64,000 bases of DNA from Catonia carolina (Eukaryota; Arthropoda; Insecta; Hemiptera; Achilidae), in assembly GCA_035578175.1 (NCBI GenBank), contig JAQMRL010000006.1, positions 65,270,001-65,334,000 on the forward strand. Reading direction: 5' to 3'. The notes below the pieces were generated by a model, which was not told where the DNA came from, searched no databases, and saw only the letters and a list, made by a program, of their open reading frames with translations. Below, piece after piece: positions 44,033-54,750 of the stretch. The translations under genes were made by a program, and so were the position numbers. Numbering within the stretch: the stretch's first letter is position 1; every line of letters starts with the position of its first letter.

Positions 44033-44189
44033 TTTAATAGCGACAACTGAATTAAGGTTAAGCGTGTAATTGCATGTTCTCACTATGCCAATTCGCCAGT
44101 ATGAATCAGCACCAGCGACCAGCGACCTGCCACCAGCATTCACTGTGCACTTACCCTTTGGCTGGCACTGATTAATATCTTTCAATTAC

Positions 44190-45201
44190 TTTGATGCCCA
44201 ATTGCCACATATTGTACATTAATAGGCTACCAGAAGTCATACCTAATGGCAGAGCTTTGTTGTTTGCTGATGATACTTCAGTAATCAGTAACAGTTTACT
44301 GGTAGATGCTTTTGAAGTAAATACACATGTTAACATAGAGTCGGCAGCACAGTTCTTGAATCAAATGTTATTAACAGTTTATGGGAAAAAGTGTCAGTAC
44401 TTGCAGTTAAAAAATAAACATAACGTTAAAGAATGTAAAGAAGTGGATGTATTTATTCATAATAATAGTTTAGAGCATGTAGAGACCGTGAAGTACCTGG
44501 GAGTATCTCTAGATAGATCTTTGTCTTGGGACTTCTATACCAAACAAGTTTGTTGTAAAATATCATCTAGGGTATTTGCAGTAAAACAAATTGCCAGATT
44601 AAATGATAAAAAATTACTAATGGCAGCTTATCATGGCCTCATTCTGTCTCATATCCGTTATGTTATCTTAGTATGGTGTAATTATAGCATGGGTAATATG
44701 AAAAGGGTTTTTAAAATTCAAAAGAAAGCTATTAGGTGTATGGTGGGAGCTAACCTGCTAACCTCATCCACACCACTATTTAAGGAGCTTAAATTGCTTA
44801 CAGTTCCCTCTCTCTACATTTTTGAGGTGATTATGTATGTTAGGCAAAATAATTTTATGCAGAATTTCAATGTTCACAATCATAACTCGAGAAACAGAAA
44901 TGATTATTATGTGGCTAATCACTTCACAAAGTTGTTTGAGCAAAAACCTACTTATGCAGGGGGAAAATTCATGAATAAATTGCCCCAATTTTTAAAATGT
45001 TGTGAGGATTTGAATTCCTTTAGGAAGAATCTGAAAAATTACTTGATCGGTGAAACTTTTTATAGCGTACAGGAGTTTCTTTCTTGATAGTAGTGATATA
45101 TTGTGTGATTCTTATATATATATTTCAGGTGTTATAGCTGACATGTCTTATACTCCTCCTGGAGTCTCCAGGGCGCAAAAAAAAAAAAAAAAAAAAAAAA
45201 T
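44190..45201 (+). mobile_element. 5'-truncated CR1-type LINE with RT palm end (copy K4)
   Basis: An open frame of about 298 codons: ALLFADDTSVI (RT motif C with FADD), KYLGVSLDRSLSWDFY, a thumb-like region, KIQKKAIRCMVGAN, and the C-terminal tail ending ETFYSVQEFLS. The 3' UTR contains TCCTCCTGGAGTCTCCAG and ends in a poly-A run at 45179-45200. The upstream RT motifs and endonuclease are lost. It is followed directly by part of a B element. Confidence 0.8.
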
Positions 45202-45395
45202 GATGACACCTCCACTTTATTCACCACACAGTCTGGCTGTGTAATGAAATTCATTACTCTCAGAATAAATAACTCTGACTATAATAGTGTCTTTTACACC
45301 TCTACCTCTTCTGTTCTTATATACTTCAGCCATCTAATTGGCTGACCATGAGATAAGAAACAGAAATATTTTTTTTAGTCCTGGAACTATACTAC
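45202..45395 (-). repeat. Family B partial copy (B7)
   Basis: TGACACCTCCACTTTATTCA, CAGTCTGGCTGTGTAATGAA and CTAATTGGCTGACCATGAGA are the second half of the B consensus. The first half is missing. Confidence 0.65.
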
Positions 45396-45926
45396 ATCCA
45401 ACAGTCACTTGAGACTGTGGAAAATATAGGTGATTCCAATTTAGCATTGGTTGTATAGAGCAACACATTCTCCGCTACTATCTCTCCTACAAACATACGT
45501 AGTATTATATTAATGACTTATAAGTTTTAGTTGTAATTGTAATTTAAACTAAAGTTAAAATGATAAATGAATATTATTTGAAGAATAATGTTCGGGCCAA
45601 ATATTCAATTAAAAGACGCAGTATTCAAAATTAAAAAGAAATGAAATGCTTTAAAGTAAATGCAGATAGTTAAATTTATAAAATTAAAGGCCTATGGTGA
45701 TAAAATGGATAAATATAGATTTTGAAGGAATATAAAACAATATATTAATTTAATTTAATCTTTCCTCAAATTTTTTGGGTTTACAAACAAAATACTGTAC
45801 GTTACCCTATAAATAGTTATATTCAATTACAAATGTAATAACAATTCTGTCACATAATATATACTTAAGATTATTATTATTATTTGCGTATAGTCCCCTT
45901 AAGGAGAGCACTAAAAACACAAAAAT
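45396..45926. other. No recognised feature
   Basis: AT-rich. An (ATT)n run at 45870 precedes the frame below. Confidence 0.35.
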
Positions 45927-46121
45927 CTAGCTCTTGGTGGTGTCTCTGATCCTCCTTTTAGCTTCCCAAAAACCTTTCATCCTCTCACTTTGCGCCTTTT
46001 TCTCTTCATCTGTCCATTTTCGCCCATTTCTTTTGGCTTGTGATCTGAACTGAATTTCCTGGTTTCTGATTTTTTCTCCACAAATTTTGCGGTCGTGAAT
46101 GTCCTCCATTGTGATGCACAA
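45927..46121 (-). CDS. Short charged hypothetical protein
   Basis: 64 codons, highly charged: RKICGEKIRNQEIQFRSQ, GRKWTDEEKKAQSERMKGFW, EAKRRIRDTTKS. The WTDEEKKAQSERMK.FW segment stands out from random translation and is reminiscent of basic C-termini in some mobile-element proteins, but I do not recognise the family. Flanked by an (ATT)n run downstream, as for a LINE tail. May be a transposon remnant. Confidence 0.3.
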   Translation of the reverse strand: MCITMEDIHDRKICGEKIRNQEIQFRSQAKRNGRKWTDEEKKAQSERMKGFWEAKRRIRDTTKS

Positions 46122-46483
46122 TTCTTGCAGGTCTATATATATTTCAGATATATAAATATAACAAACATTTTTAATCGCAACGTAATTTGTTTCAGTATTA
46201 TAAGTATAATATAGCCTACAATAAGATCAACGTTTATTTCCACAGCGTGAGTCAATGTTTTTAACACAGTACGTAACAGCACTCTGGCCATATAAGCAAT
46301 GGTACCTTCAAACTATTGAGCAAAGATTTCCAAGTTGTACTTAAAATAACTTTTTGTGAACCCCTACAGAAATTGTCATGTTTTAACAGTTACTGGCTTT
46401 TCAGGGTCATAATCTTCTATTCATTTTTCTAGCCAGCCCATGATGTAGTAGTCGGTGCAACAATGTTCTACACCAGGGATCCT

Positions 46484-47450
46484 TTTTTGCACCCTGGAGA
46501 CTCCAGGAGGAGTATAGGACATGTCAGATATAACACCTGAAATATATATAAGAATCACACAATGTATCACTACTATCAAGAAAGAAATTCTTATAAAAAG
46601 TAAAAAAGTATAAAAAGTAAAAGTAGATATAAAAAGTTTCACTGATCAAGTAATTTTTCAGATTTTTTTTAAAGGAATTCAAATCCTCACAACATTTAAA
46701 AATTGGGGTAATTTATTCATGAATTTTCTCCCTGCATAAGTAGGTTTTTGTTCAAACAATTTTGCGGAGTGATTAGCTACATAATAATCATTCCTGTTTC
46801 TCGTGTTATGATTGTGAACATTGAAATTCTGCATAAAATTATTTTGCCTAACATACATAATCACCTCAAAAATGTAGAGGGAGGGAACTGTAAGCAATTT
46901 AAGCTCCTTAAATAGTGGTGTGGATGAGGTTAGCAGGTTAGCTCCCACCATACACCTAATAGCTTTCTTTTGAATTTTAAAAACCCTATTCATATTACCC
47001 ATGCTAGAATTACCCCATACTAAGATACTATAATGGATATGAGACAGAATGAGGCCATGACAAGCTGCCATTAGTAATTTTTTATCATTTAATCTGACAA
47101 TTTGTTTTAGTGCAAATACCCCAGATGATATTTTACTACAAACTTGATTGGTATAGAAGTCCGAAGACAAAGATCTATCTAGAGATCTTCCCAGGAACTT
47201 CACTGTCTCTACGTGCTCTAAACTATTATTATGAATTAATACATCAACTTCTCTACTTTCTTTAACGTTATGTTTATTTTTAAACTGCAAGTACTGACAC
47301 TTTTTCCCATTAACTGTTAATAACATTTGATTCAAGAACTGTACTACGGACTCTATGTTAACATGTTAGCATGTGTATTTACTTCAAGAGCATCGACCAG
47401 TAAACTGTTACTGATTACTGAAGTATCATCAGCAAACAACAAAGCTCTGC
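46484..47450 (-). mobile_element. CR1-type LINE copy K5, inverted relative to K4
   Basis: Minus strand, same family as 44190-45201. It runs from the A-rich 3' end (poly-T at 46484) through the UTR, EEFLS-like end, HNTRNRNDYYVANHSAKLFE, KVFKIQKKAIRCMVG-like tail and MNQMLLTVNGKKCQYL to MAELCCLLMILQ-frame sequence at 47450. Frame breaks separate 47330 from the FADD region and the C-terminal tail from the rest. It forms an inverted pair with K4 about 1.3 kb away. Confidence 0.75.
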
Positions 47451-47512
47451 CATCCTGGGTTCTATTCCTAGTCAGGTCTAGCAATTTTCCACCAATTAAT
47501 TTCATCCATTAC
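47451..47512 (+). repeat. tRNA-SINE fragment (B box and body start)
   Basis: CCTGGGTTCTATTCCTAGTC AGGTCTAGCAATTTTCCA matches head type 2 SINEs (see 40254) from the B box onward. It abuts the truncated end of K5. Confidence 0.5.
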
Positions 47513-48980
47513 TCTTCACTATCTGTATGAACAGTAAAGAGCAAAAAGTTGTAAAACCAAACAAAAATGTATTTTAATTTTTGCTCTCCAGAGCTTCCTT
47601 AATGTTTCCAAAGATTTTGGAGTCCATACCTCACCTCCGATGACTTTCAAACTGGTGAGATGACTTTCAAACAGGGTCAATTTCATTGCCTTGAAATAGT
47701 TCTGTATGAAATAAGCCAAATCAATTCAACTTTGCTGAATTGAGAGAAAACATTACCTTTTTTGGTGAGGGGGTGCAACCCAAAAATTTAATGATACCTA
47801 ACAGAAATTTATGTAATTTTGGATGCTGTACATGCTTTACTGAATAATAAACATGTTCTTAATAGTTTTTTGCCAGTGCAATGGTTAAAACCTCCAAAAT
47901 TTTCGGGGTGGCTTAGCAACCCCCAGGGGGCTGATACCTGGGTTTCAGATTTCTCTCAGGGGTTTGGGCACTTAATAAATAGTAAAACACCTCATCATTT
48001 TTTCTCTCCAAAGCTTCTTATGGGTTACAGGTTAGAATTATTTACATAAACATACGCATGTAAAATTTTATACCTAATAATCATTGCACAAAAAACCAAA
48101 CTGAAACCTCGTGCATTTGTACACTGAGGGCAAACTATTAAAGAATACAAATTTAAATGAGAGAATGGGTATGCTTTCAAAGCGATTAATGATGAAAAAA
48201 TAATTAATATAAAAAATAATTAATTATACATTATTAATAATTAATTATTCATATATCCAGAGTTTTCTTGACTAGAAAAAAAACAGTAGTTTAATGATAT
48301 AATAATAATAAAAACTCGGATTCAAAAGTTTTCAGAATGGAAGCTCCTGAACTCTATCGGACTAATATTGAACCCGCTCAGACATTAAGCGCTTTCAGAA
48401 AGACTTTTTTGTTATTTTTGAAAAGTTAACCATGCCATTCAATTATTGGCAGAATCATTTGAATCTATAGCAATAAAATATACCACTAAATCCAATGGAA
48501 AAAGTCCGATAAATATATTATGTAAAAATAATTGGAGGTACATTGCGATACTCGTTGTAAAACGACTGGAATGGCGGTTTCTTTGCTGCAAGTTTTGCCA
48601 ACATTGTATACCAAAATTTTTTATCACGCATATTCATTTTTTGCCTTTTTTTCAATGTCGTAATATATAATAATTTCGTAATAAATTTTCGCTAAATAAA
48701 TAATTGAAATTATAATTTTATATTTTTTATATCTTCAATTATTTTTTGTTTACATCGTTGTTTCCGTTATATTTCCTGAATATCCTTCTTATAGTGTAAA
48801 GTTCTACATTCTGATGGTTTAGATCTTTACTAAAGTCCAAAATATTACATTTTTGTTTTGTAAAATAGAAATAAGTTTATGTAGTGCGCTAAAATTTTAC
48901 ATTATTAAAGTGTAGAGACAACAACATCAGGAGTATATACTGAAGTCTAAGGTAGACGTCAGATCTGTATAGTAAGGAAA
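47513..48980. other. Upstream region of the PP1 gene; no clear promoter motif
   Basis: Contains an AT-rich palindromic stretch around 48195-48250 (TTAATTATTAATAATTAATT-like). No convincing TATA box or initiator can be fixed by eye. The 5' UTR probably starts within the last few hundred bases. Open frames 47819-48049 and 48446-48670 show no similarity. Confidence 0.4.
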
Positions 48981-49032
48981 ATGGCAGACGTTCCGTTAGA
49001 TGTTGACTATCTCATCCAGAGACTTTTAGAAG
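48981..49032 (+). CDS. flw: Protein phosphatase 1 beta catalytic subunit, coding exon 1
   Basis: Encodes MADVPLDVDYLIQRLLE and the first base of the next codon, then the donor G|GTATTT at 49033. The ATG is in a good context (GGAAAATGG). DVDYLIQRLLE matches the N-terminus of PP1 beta (flapwing in flies, PPP1CB in vertebrates), where the exon ends right after RLLE. The protein is the metal-dependent Ser/Thr phosphatase that, with targeting subunits, acts on myosin light chain and many other substrates in cytoplasm and nucleus. Exon 2 is 10.87 kb downstream and in phase. Orthology is inferred from about 60 residues. Confidence 0.85.
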
Positions 49033-50744
49033 GTATTTATGTTTAAAAAGAAAGTTATTGTACGTATTTAATTTACTCATAACTTTAAAGTGAATGTATT
49101 TGTTCAGTAAATACTATCAGATTGTTAAATCAAACTGATACTTCTGCTGAATAACATAATTCACATCTGTGTTCAGTCCTTCAAGGCCGCGTATCAATTG
49201 AAAACATTTGAGTATTTTTATTTTGATAGAAGTATTTTTATCCAGTACCTATATTCTTATCGCGTGATTTCTTTTATTACCTTGTTACAGTTAAATGAAT
49301 CGTATCGTGTGTAGCAATACTTTTTGAAATAAATGTACAGCATTGCAAGTCGGTTGAATGTAGAAAGTAGCTAATAGCGTTTTGCTGTCTTGCAAAGCTA
49401 AATTATGTTATTTCCTGTCGGTGTTTCACGATTTACATAAGATGATATTAATAGAGTACTCTTCGTATTATACTATTTTTGTTTTGTTGCAATTTCCTTT
49501 CACCGTTTTACTGATCAACCATTGACAAAATTTAGCATTCTTAAATTTCTTCCTGAACTATGGCTGTGCCATAATTTACTTTAAACTTTACCCTGCTCAT
49601 TTTGATAATAGTAGGCCTATCAAAATAAAGTTGATAAATTTTGGCATCTATTATTAGAAATTTCAAGCGGTTTACAATTTGTTACATTTTACTTAATAAT
49701 TAATGTTATAGAATTGTTTAATAAATAATCAGTGTTTATAAAATAGAGGGAAACTTTGGATGTTATTAGGTTTGTGAAATTTTTGACTTAACAATTCTCA
49801 ACAATTTTTTTTTCAAACTATAGATTTTAGTTGTTTACCGTTTAAAATAATAATCATTGTCAATTTTTCATGAAATAGTTCCTGGTTGATTATTTATTTG
49901 GTTTAACATATTGATGTTTTCTTTTTTCTGTTGTACAAAAGAATGTAATGTTAGCTGTATTTTATATTTTATTTGTACTGGTTTTGGTTGATTCATTATA
50001 TTACTATTAATTTATATAAAGTTAAGGTTTCTTAAAAGTAGGTTCGTACAAACACCCATATGTATTTGGTTGTTAAATTAATATTATACGTGATAAGAGT
50101 TGTTTGTTACCTTAGTACATTTTTGCCCTATGATAGAATTCTAATCATTTATTTTGAATCTTATTAGTTTTCTTCTGTTAAAATCTAGTTTTATTTTATT
50201 AATATTTATAAATATTTAATTATTCGAAAACAAATAAAAGCGAGTTAATTATTTTCAATAAGTTAAGTTCAATGTATTTTATTCAAAATTATCACATTCA
50301 TGTTGCATTAAAACTCGTGGAATATTTTTTTATCTTTTTTGGATGGTTACGTAGTATTACATCACTCAGAAAATGCACAAATAATGCCGCTTATGAAGCT
50401 AATGTTATGACAGTTGTTTTGTCCGGTTTTATTTTGTGTTTTGTGTGTTTTTATGAGGTCAATATAGTTTTACTATCTTCCAGAATTACGTACAGTATAT
50501 TATACCTAGTGTCTCAAAATAATGTATCCACATTTTAATTGGATCTATTTATTTGAAGAAAATATTTAGATATGTATTTATGTTGTCTTGTGATATAAAC
50601 TTATATACATATTTATGTTGTCTTGTAATGTTTTCATTCAAAAATAAATCTTTATAATGCATCCTGCAGTTTGAAATATTTCCACTTCATATAACGAATT
50701 AATATAACAATTTCACCAACCCTCCTTCCAAACTGCGTCACCCT

Positions 50745-50798
50745 TACTTTATTCCCACTTACACGTGTTTCGGTGGATCCACCATCATCAGAGTAAAT
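50745..50798 (-). ncRNA. Hammerhead-ribozyme-like motif, left arm of P2
   Basis: Minus-strand twin of the motif below, with CUGAUGA at 50791-50785 and GGUGGAUCCACC, GAAAC and ACGUGUAAGU all preserved. Confidence 0.55.
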
Positions 50799-50900
50799 AA
50801 AAAAAAAATTGAAACCAAAAATTCCTTTCACTTGACTGAAGATGTATCATCTTCTGTAAATTTTAAATGGGTGAAAGGAATTTTTGGTTTCAATTTTTTA

Positions 50901-50944
50901 TTTACTCTGATGATGGTGGATCCACCGAAACACGTGTAAGTGGG
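50901..50944 (+). ncRNA. Hammerhead-ribozyme-like motif, right arm of P2
   Basis: Stem I strand UUUACU (50901-50906), core CUGAUGA (50907-50913), one unpaired U, stem II GGUG/CACC (50915-50918 with 50923-50926, loop GAUC), GAA (50927-50929), stem III AC/GU with loop ACGU. The predicted cleavage site is after A50938 (GUA triplet), followed by AGUGGG (50939-50944) pairing with stem I (A-U, G-C, U-A and three G-U). It lies on the sense strand of PP1 intron 1, so it would be transcribed with the gene. Confidence 0.55.
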
Positions 50945-51009
50945 AATAAAATAAGGGTGACGCAGTTTGGAAGGAGGGTTGGTGAAATTGTTATATTAAT
51001 TCTTGTAAT

Positions 51010-51392
51010 GTTGTTTAGGTCATCAGCCGAAAGGCTGGTTTGAATCTGTAGAGGTTTTACTAAGTAAAACGAGGAGTGAAGTGGTTTACCATTGCCTTCC
51101 TCACTGAGTGGAAAAGTATGCCAGGCCCTCTGAAAAGCACATATTTTCCACTCTGCAAATGACACCTTCACTTCATTCACCACAGGGTCTGGCTGTATAA
51201 TGAAATTCATTACTTTCAGAGGAGATAACTCTGATTAGTGTCACAGTTCACCTCTACCTCTTCTGTTCTTAAACGATTTAGTCATTAAATTGGCTGACCA
51301 TGTGATAAGAAACAGAACTGTTTATTTTAGCCCTGCAATGAACAGATTGAGTGTAAATAATTTGTCACTCCACCTGTCTATTATGGGCGATG
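51010..51392 (-). repeat. Family B retroposon B8 with exact 9-bp target duplication
   Basis: Consensus-like copy from TTGTTTAGGTCATCAGCCGA to CACCTGTCTATTATGGGCGA. TCTTGTAAT at 51001-51009 and 51393-51401 flanks it exactly. The left duplicate overlaps the tip of foldback P2. Confidence 0.85.
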
Positions 51393-51425
51393 TCTTGTAA
51401 TATAAACTTATAAATGTTCAAAATA

Positions 51426-52382
51426 CAGTAAGCCCTCGACTTACGCGAATTCACTTCAGCACGATTTTGTTTTACTACATAAATAATATTGTACATTATT
51501 ATTATGTATGTAGTACTGTACAGTAGGGATAACGTAAAATGTTGATGGGATAGAAAGCGACAGTTAAGGGTGGGTACGCAGAGAAGTATGCGTACATTAT
51601 AGAAAATTTTTGACTCACTTTCTGTCATTTGTTGAAAAAGTTTCTTTTTTCTTGTTTCGATAATGTTATGTTACGTAAAATGATAGGAAGTAAGGGATAT
51701 GTACTAACTTAACACTATTACGAATTCATCGCTTATCTTACGGATGTTTACATTTGTGATCTCTGTTTTGGGAATTGCTCTTGAAACCGTTATTGCAGCA
51801 AATTGCCCTCCCCATTTTTACACTGGAATTTTATCTTGATTTGCTTCTATTCTAAACATTAGTGCTACCGTTTAGTGTGTTAAAAATATCGATCGTGTAA
51901 GGTTGCGTAGTTTAATTGTGTTACAATTTGCAGGTCTTTTATGTTATTTTTTTTTTGTTTTTTTGCTTACCTACTAAATTAGTTTGAATAAAGGTTTGAA
52001 AAAATAAAAAGCGATTACTTTCGAGGAATAGTTAGATCATATTGACACTTAAGTTATATATTTTTCAATACAGTATGTTGTAATTATATTATTTATTACA
52101 TCTAAATAAAGTTAACAAATGTTGCAGCATTAACAATCCCAAGTAAGTTTTTATTTTATTACTGTTCAGTATTTTTTAGACTGATTAGTTCAATTGTAAT
52201 ATAGCTCTTTTTTCGTGATATTGTACCTGTACAGTCTGTACCAAACAAAAGCATACTAACGTTCAGTTTTTATTTAGTTAGCGGATGTTCTAAGGTTAAA
52301 CCGAACAACTCAAGTTACGCGAATTTCACGTTACGCGATGATCTTGCGTAACGCATCCCTCGCGTAAGTCGAGGGCCGACTG
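51426..52382. mobile_element. Pogo/Tigger-like non-autonomous element
   Basis: Terminal inverted repeats CAGTAAGCCCTCGACTTACG and (inverted) CGTAAGTCGAGGGCCGACTG, with TA on both sides (51424-51425 and 52383-52384). CAGT tips, a CCCTCG...TTACGCGA form and TA duplication are typical of pogo/Tigger elements. A second GTTACGCGATGATCTTGCGT block lies inside the right end. 957 bp, AT-rich, no transposase frame. Confidence 0.8.
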
Positions 52383-52384
52383 TA

Positions 52385-53141
52385 CAGAAAATCACTAATT
52401 GATACTAAACTTAGCGTTTTGATAAAAGTGTTCGTGTTGGGTACCGTAGTGGTATCTAACTTAAGTTCCAAGTTTCAACACGCCGACAAATCTCTATAAA
52501 CGTATTTTTTAGGTTCAGGGGTCTGAAAATGTTTATATTCGTTGAAAAATTGACATGAAATACTACCTTTTCTTATACAGTGGAAACTTCCTTATCCGGA
52601 TTCTCCCATTTCTAGATAATAAAAAAAAGGCCTAAATTAATAAGGCATAGATCAATTTGTTGAAGGAGGTAGAAAAATACTATGAACATTACGTAAATAA
52701 CATAACGTTCTGAATTATTATGGTAGTTGTATAAATAATTCTAATAGGTATTAAGTTATGGTTGCATTTGTTGCGACTAATGTCAGAAAGTTTTAAAAAA
52801 TGCATGATCGTGTTATATATACAACTGTAAATATCTTTTGTATGTTTACTATAAAACCTAATACTGTAGAATACATACATATTTTTATCTTTTTTGACTT
52901 ACTGTACACTGTAGTACATTTTGTAATCAAATATAGCCTACATTTATGTAAATTGTAATTGACAACTTGGCATTTTTCAATTGAATACATACATACATAG
53001 TATACTGTATTTCAGGAATTCAAACATCCCTTTTTATATTTACCATAACAGGATTTTCTCATATCCGGCTTACCCTAGGTCACAAATGATCTGGATAAGG
53101 GGATTTCCACTATATATTCATTTAGCAAGAGAAAGTAAAAA
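52385..53141 (-). repeat. Family C copy C5, interrupted by a pogo-like MITE
   Basis: Minus-strand left half of C (AAACTTAGCGTTTTGATAAA, ACTTAAGTTCCAAGTTTCAA, GTTCAGGGGTCTGAAAATG) up to TTTTCTTATA. After the insert it resumes with TATATTCATTTAGCAAGAGA AAGT, the C terminus. Here the CA tract has been lost (ACACGCCGACAAATC in its place). Confidence 0.7.
52578..53111. mobile_element. Second pogo-like MITE, nested in C5
   Basis: CAGTGGAAACTTCCTTATCC at the left and, inverted, GATAAGGGGATTTCCACT at the right, with TA at both ends inside the C sequence. 534 bp, no transposase. The TIR differs from that of 51426-52382, so it is a separate family. Frames inside (52689-52990) are not genes. Confidence 0.75.
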
Positions 53142-53241
53142 TGATATGCTCCAGTCTGTTAATTGGTTTGAAAACTAAGCAACAATATCATTTTGCGTTT
53201 TACTCTGATTGGTTCAATGAGAGGCTTTCTGCCATTTTTTT

Positions 53242-53376
53242 TACTTTCTCTTGTCTATATAAATATATAGGAAGGAAAATATTGTTTTCATGTCGATTTT
53301 TCAAAATAGAGTTTTCCCCGGATCTACACGTTGTCAGATCCCCTGAACCCAAAAAAAAACATGTTTTTAGCGATTG

Positions 53377-53419
<43 letters not shown>

Positions 53420-54185
53420 CGTGTGAACAGAATATCTCAAGAACGGAACATCGTACGAACTTGAAACTTAAGTTAGGTACTACTAGAGGACCCGACACGA
53501 ACATTTTCATCAAAATCGGTCAACCGGAAGTAGTAGTTCGTTCGGGCCATTTTTCACTTTTTGCGATTTTCTTAAAAACTGTTTTTTTTAAAATCACCTC
53601 ATTTACTAAATTTTTTATGCTCTAAGATAGGGTAGGCGCCCTGTCAACTGAAAATTTTTGTGGAGGTTTTCTCGTAAAAAAATTGTTTTTTTAAGATTGC
53701 GAAGTTTAATATGCATTTTAGCGCAAAAATGTAGCTATATAATAGAAGTTTTTAACAATTTAAAATCTTACAACTTTTATTTGAAACATTTTTTTGTGTA
53801 ATGCTTCGTTTAGCGGTAATTAGCGATTTTTTTTCTCACCAAAACGTGTTAAAAATATTTTCTATTAAGATTTCAGCCTTAGTATGCATTTTACGACAAA
53901 AGTGTGTATAATCAATCGGAAATTAAAATATCTACAACTTCTATTTAGAGCATTTTTTTTACAGAGCCTAGTTTAGCATGAGAGTGATTTTCCGTATTTT
54001 TAAACCAAACTGAGGTCAATTTTCATTAATTGCATCTTTCACTCACGATTAAAATTGGTAGGTTGTGTTTACTGAGGTTAGTTTCTTTTGTTTATTTCTA
54101 GTGGTTTATTACTAATGTTAGGTTATATTGTTCATTATTTACATCGGCAAGAGAAAGTCGCGTGAGTGTTTCTTATCAGATTTTT
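53242..54185 (+). repeat. Family C copy C6
   Basis: Near-complete copy: TACTTTCTCTTGTCTATATA, (TG)n and (CG)n tract at 53382-53424, ATATCTCAAGAACGGAACAT, CATTTTCATCAAAATCGGTC, and the right end GGCAAGAGAAAGTCGCGTGA. Open frames across it are not genes. Confidence 0.75.
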
Positions 54186-54750
54186 CAGTTACTGTTGATG
54201 TAGGTTTGATTTGTCGTAAACTCGGTTTCTTTGAGAGTCTCCTGGATGAAATTACCAAAAAGGAAGGTAGTTTACATGTTGAGAATAGGTTAGAGGTCAG
54301 GTTTGTTTTTAAAAATTAATACATTAGCTAAATCTGGTTTTTGTGAGTTTCCTTGTATTTTTGCAAAGTAATAAGTTGACATTATTCGATCCGCAGTGAT
54401 TTCAAGGTGATGAACCAAAAATTTCACTGAAAACACAATCACAAATTCACTTGTGTTGTTCTGGCCAGTATTGCCTTGTATATTATGTAATTATGTAAAT
54501 TATATATAATGTAAAACTTGTATTAGGCCTAACCTCAAAGGTATTCAATGACCTCCTTTATTACTGTTTAACATTTAAATACCTGACTTAAAAAATTAAA
54601 TATATTTCATTGATTGTAATTATGTCCTGTGATTATTGAAAAAATTCTGTGATTTCATAGTAGAGGGTATACGATACATAGTAGAGAGTATACGAGTATA
54701 ATAAAGCAATATTTTTGAAGAAATTCAAAACATATTTTTTCTTTTGTTTT

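Larger units (their letters stand above)
42376..44165. mobile_element. Harbinger-like element remnant (MADF gene plus transposase fragment)
   Basis: Bounded loosely by related inverted ends: GCACAGTTTCCACACG and TACTGGCGCCATATTTTTGG on the left, GTGCACAGTGAATGCTGG and TACTGGCGAATTGGCATAG (inverted) on the right. Inside are a plus-strand MADF-domain gene and a minus-strand Harbinger transposase N-terminus, the usual two-gene makeup of this superfamily. Exact termini and target duplication not resolved. Confidence 0.45.
50696..51002. mobile_element. Foldback element with twin hammerhead-like motifs (P2), in PP1 intron 1
   Basis: Arms 50696-50831 and 50871-51002 are inverted copies (GAATTAATATAACAATTTCA at one tip, TGAAATTGTTATATTAATTC at the other) with few mismatches. 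The 39-base spacer holds a small hairpin, GAAGATGTATCATCTTC. Each arm carries a hammerhead-like core on opposite strands. Sequence outside the core does not match P1, so the two are different families sharing one design. Confidence 0.8.

Noticed and set aside
50272..50538. 88-codon hydrophobic frame in PP1 intron 1
   Set aside because: AT-rich random translation, no start context or similarity; lies within the intron.
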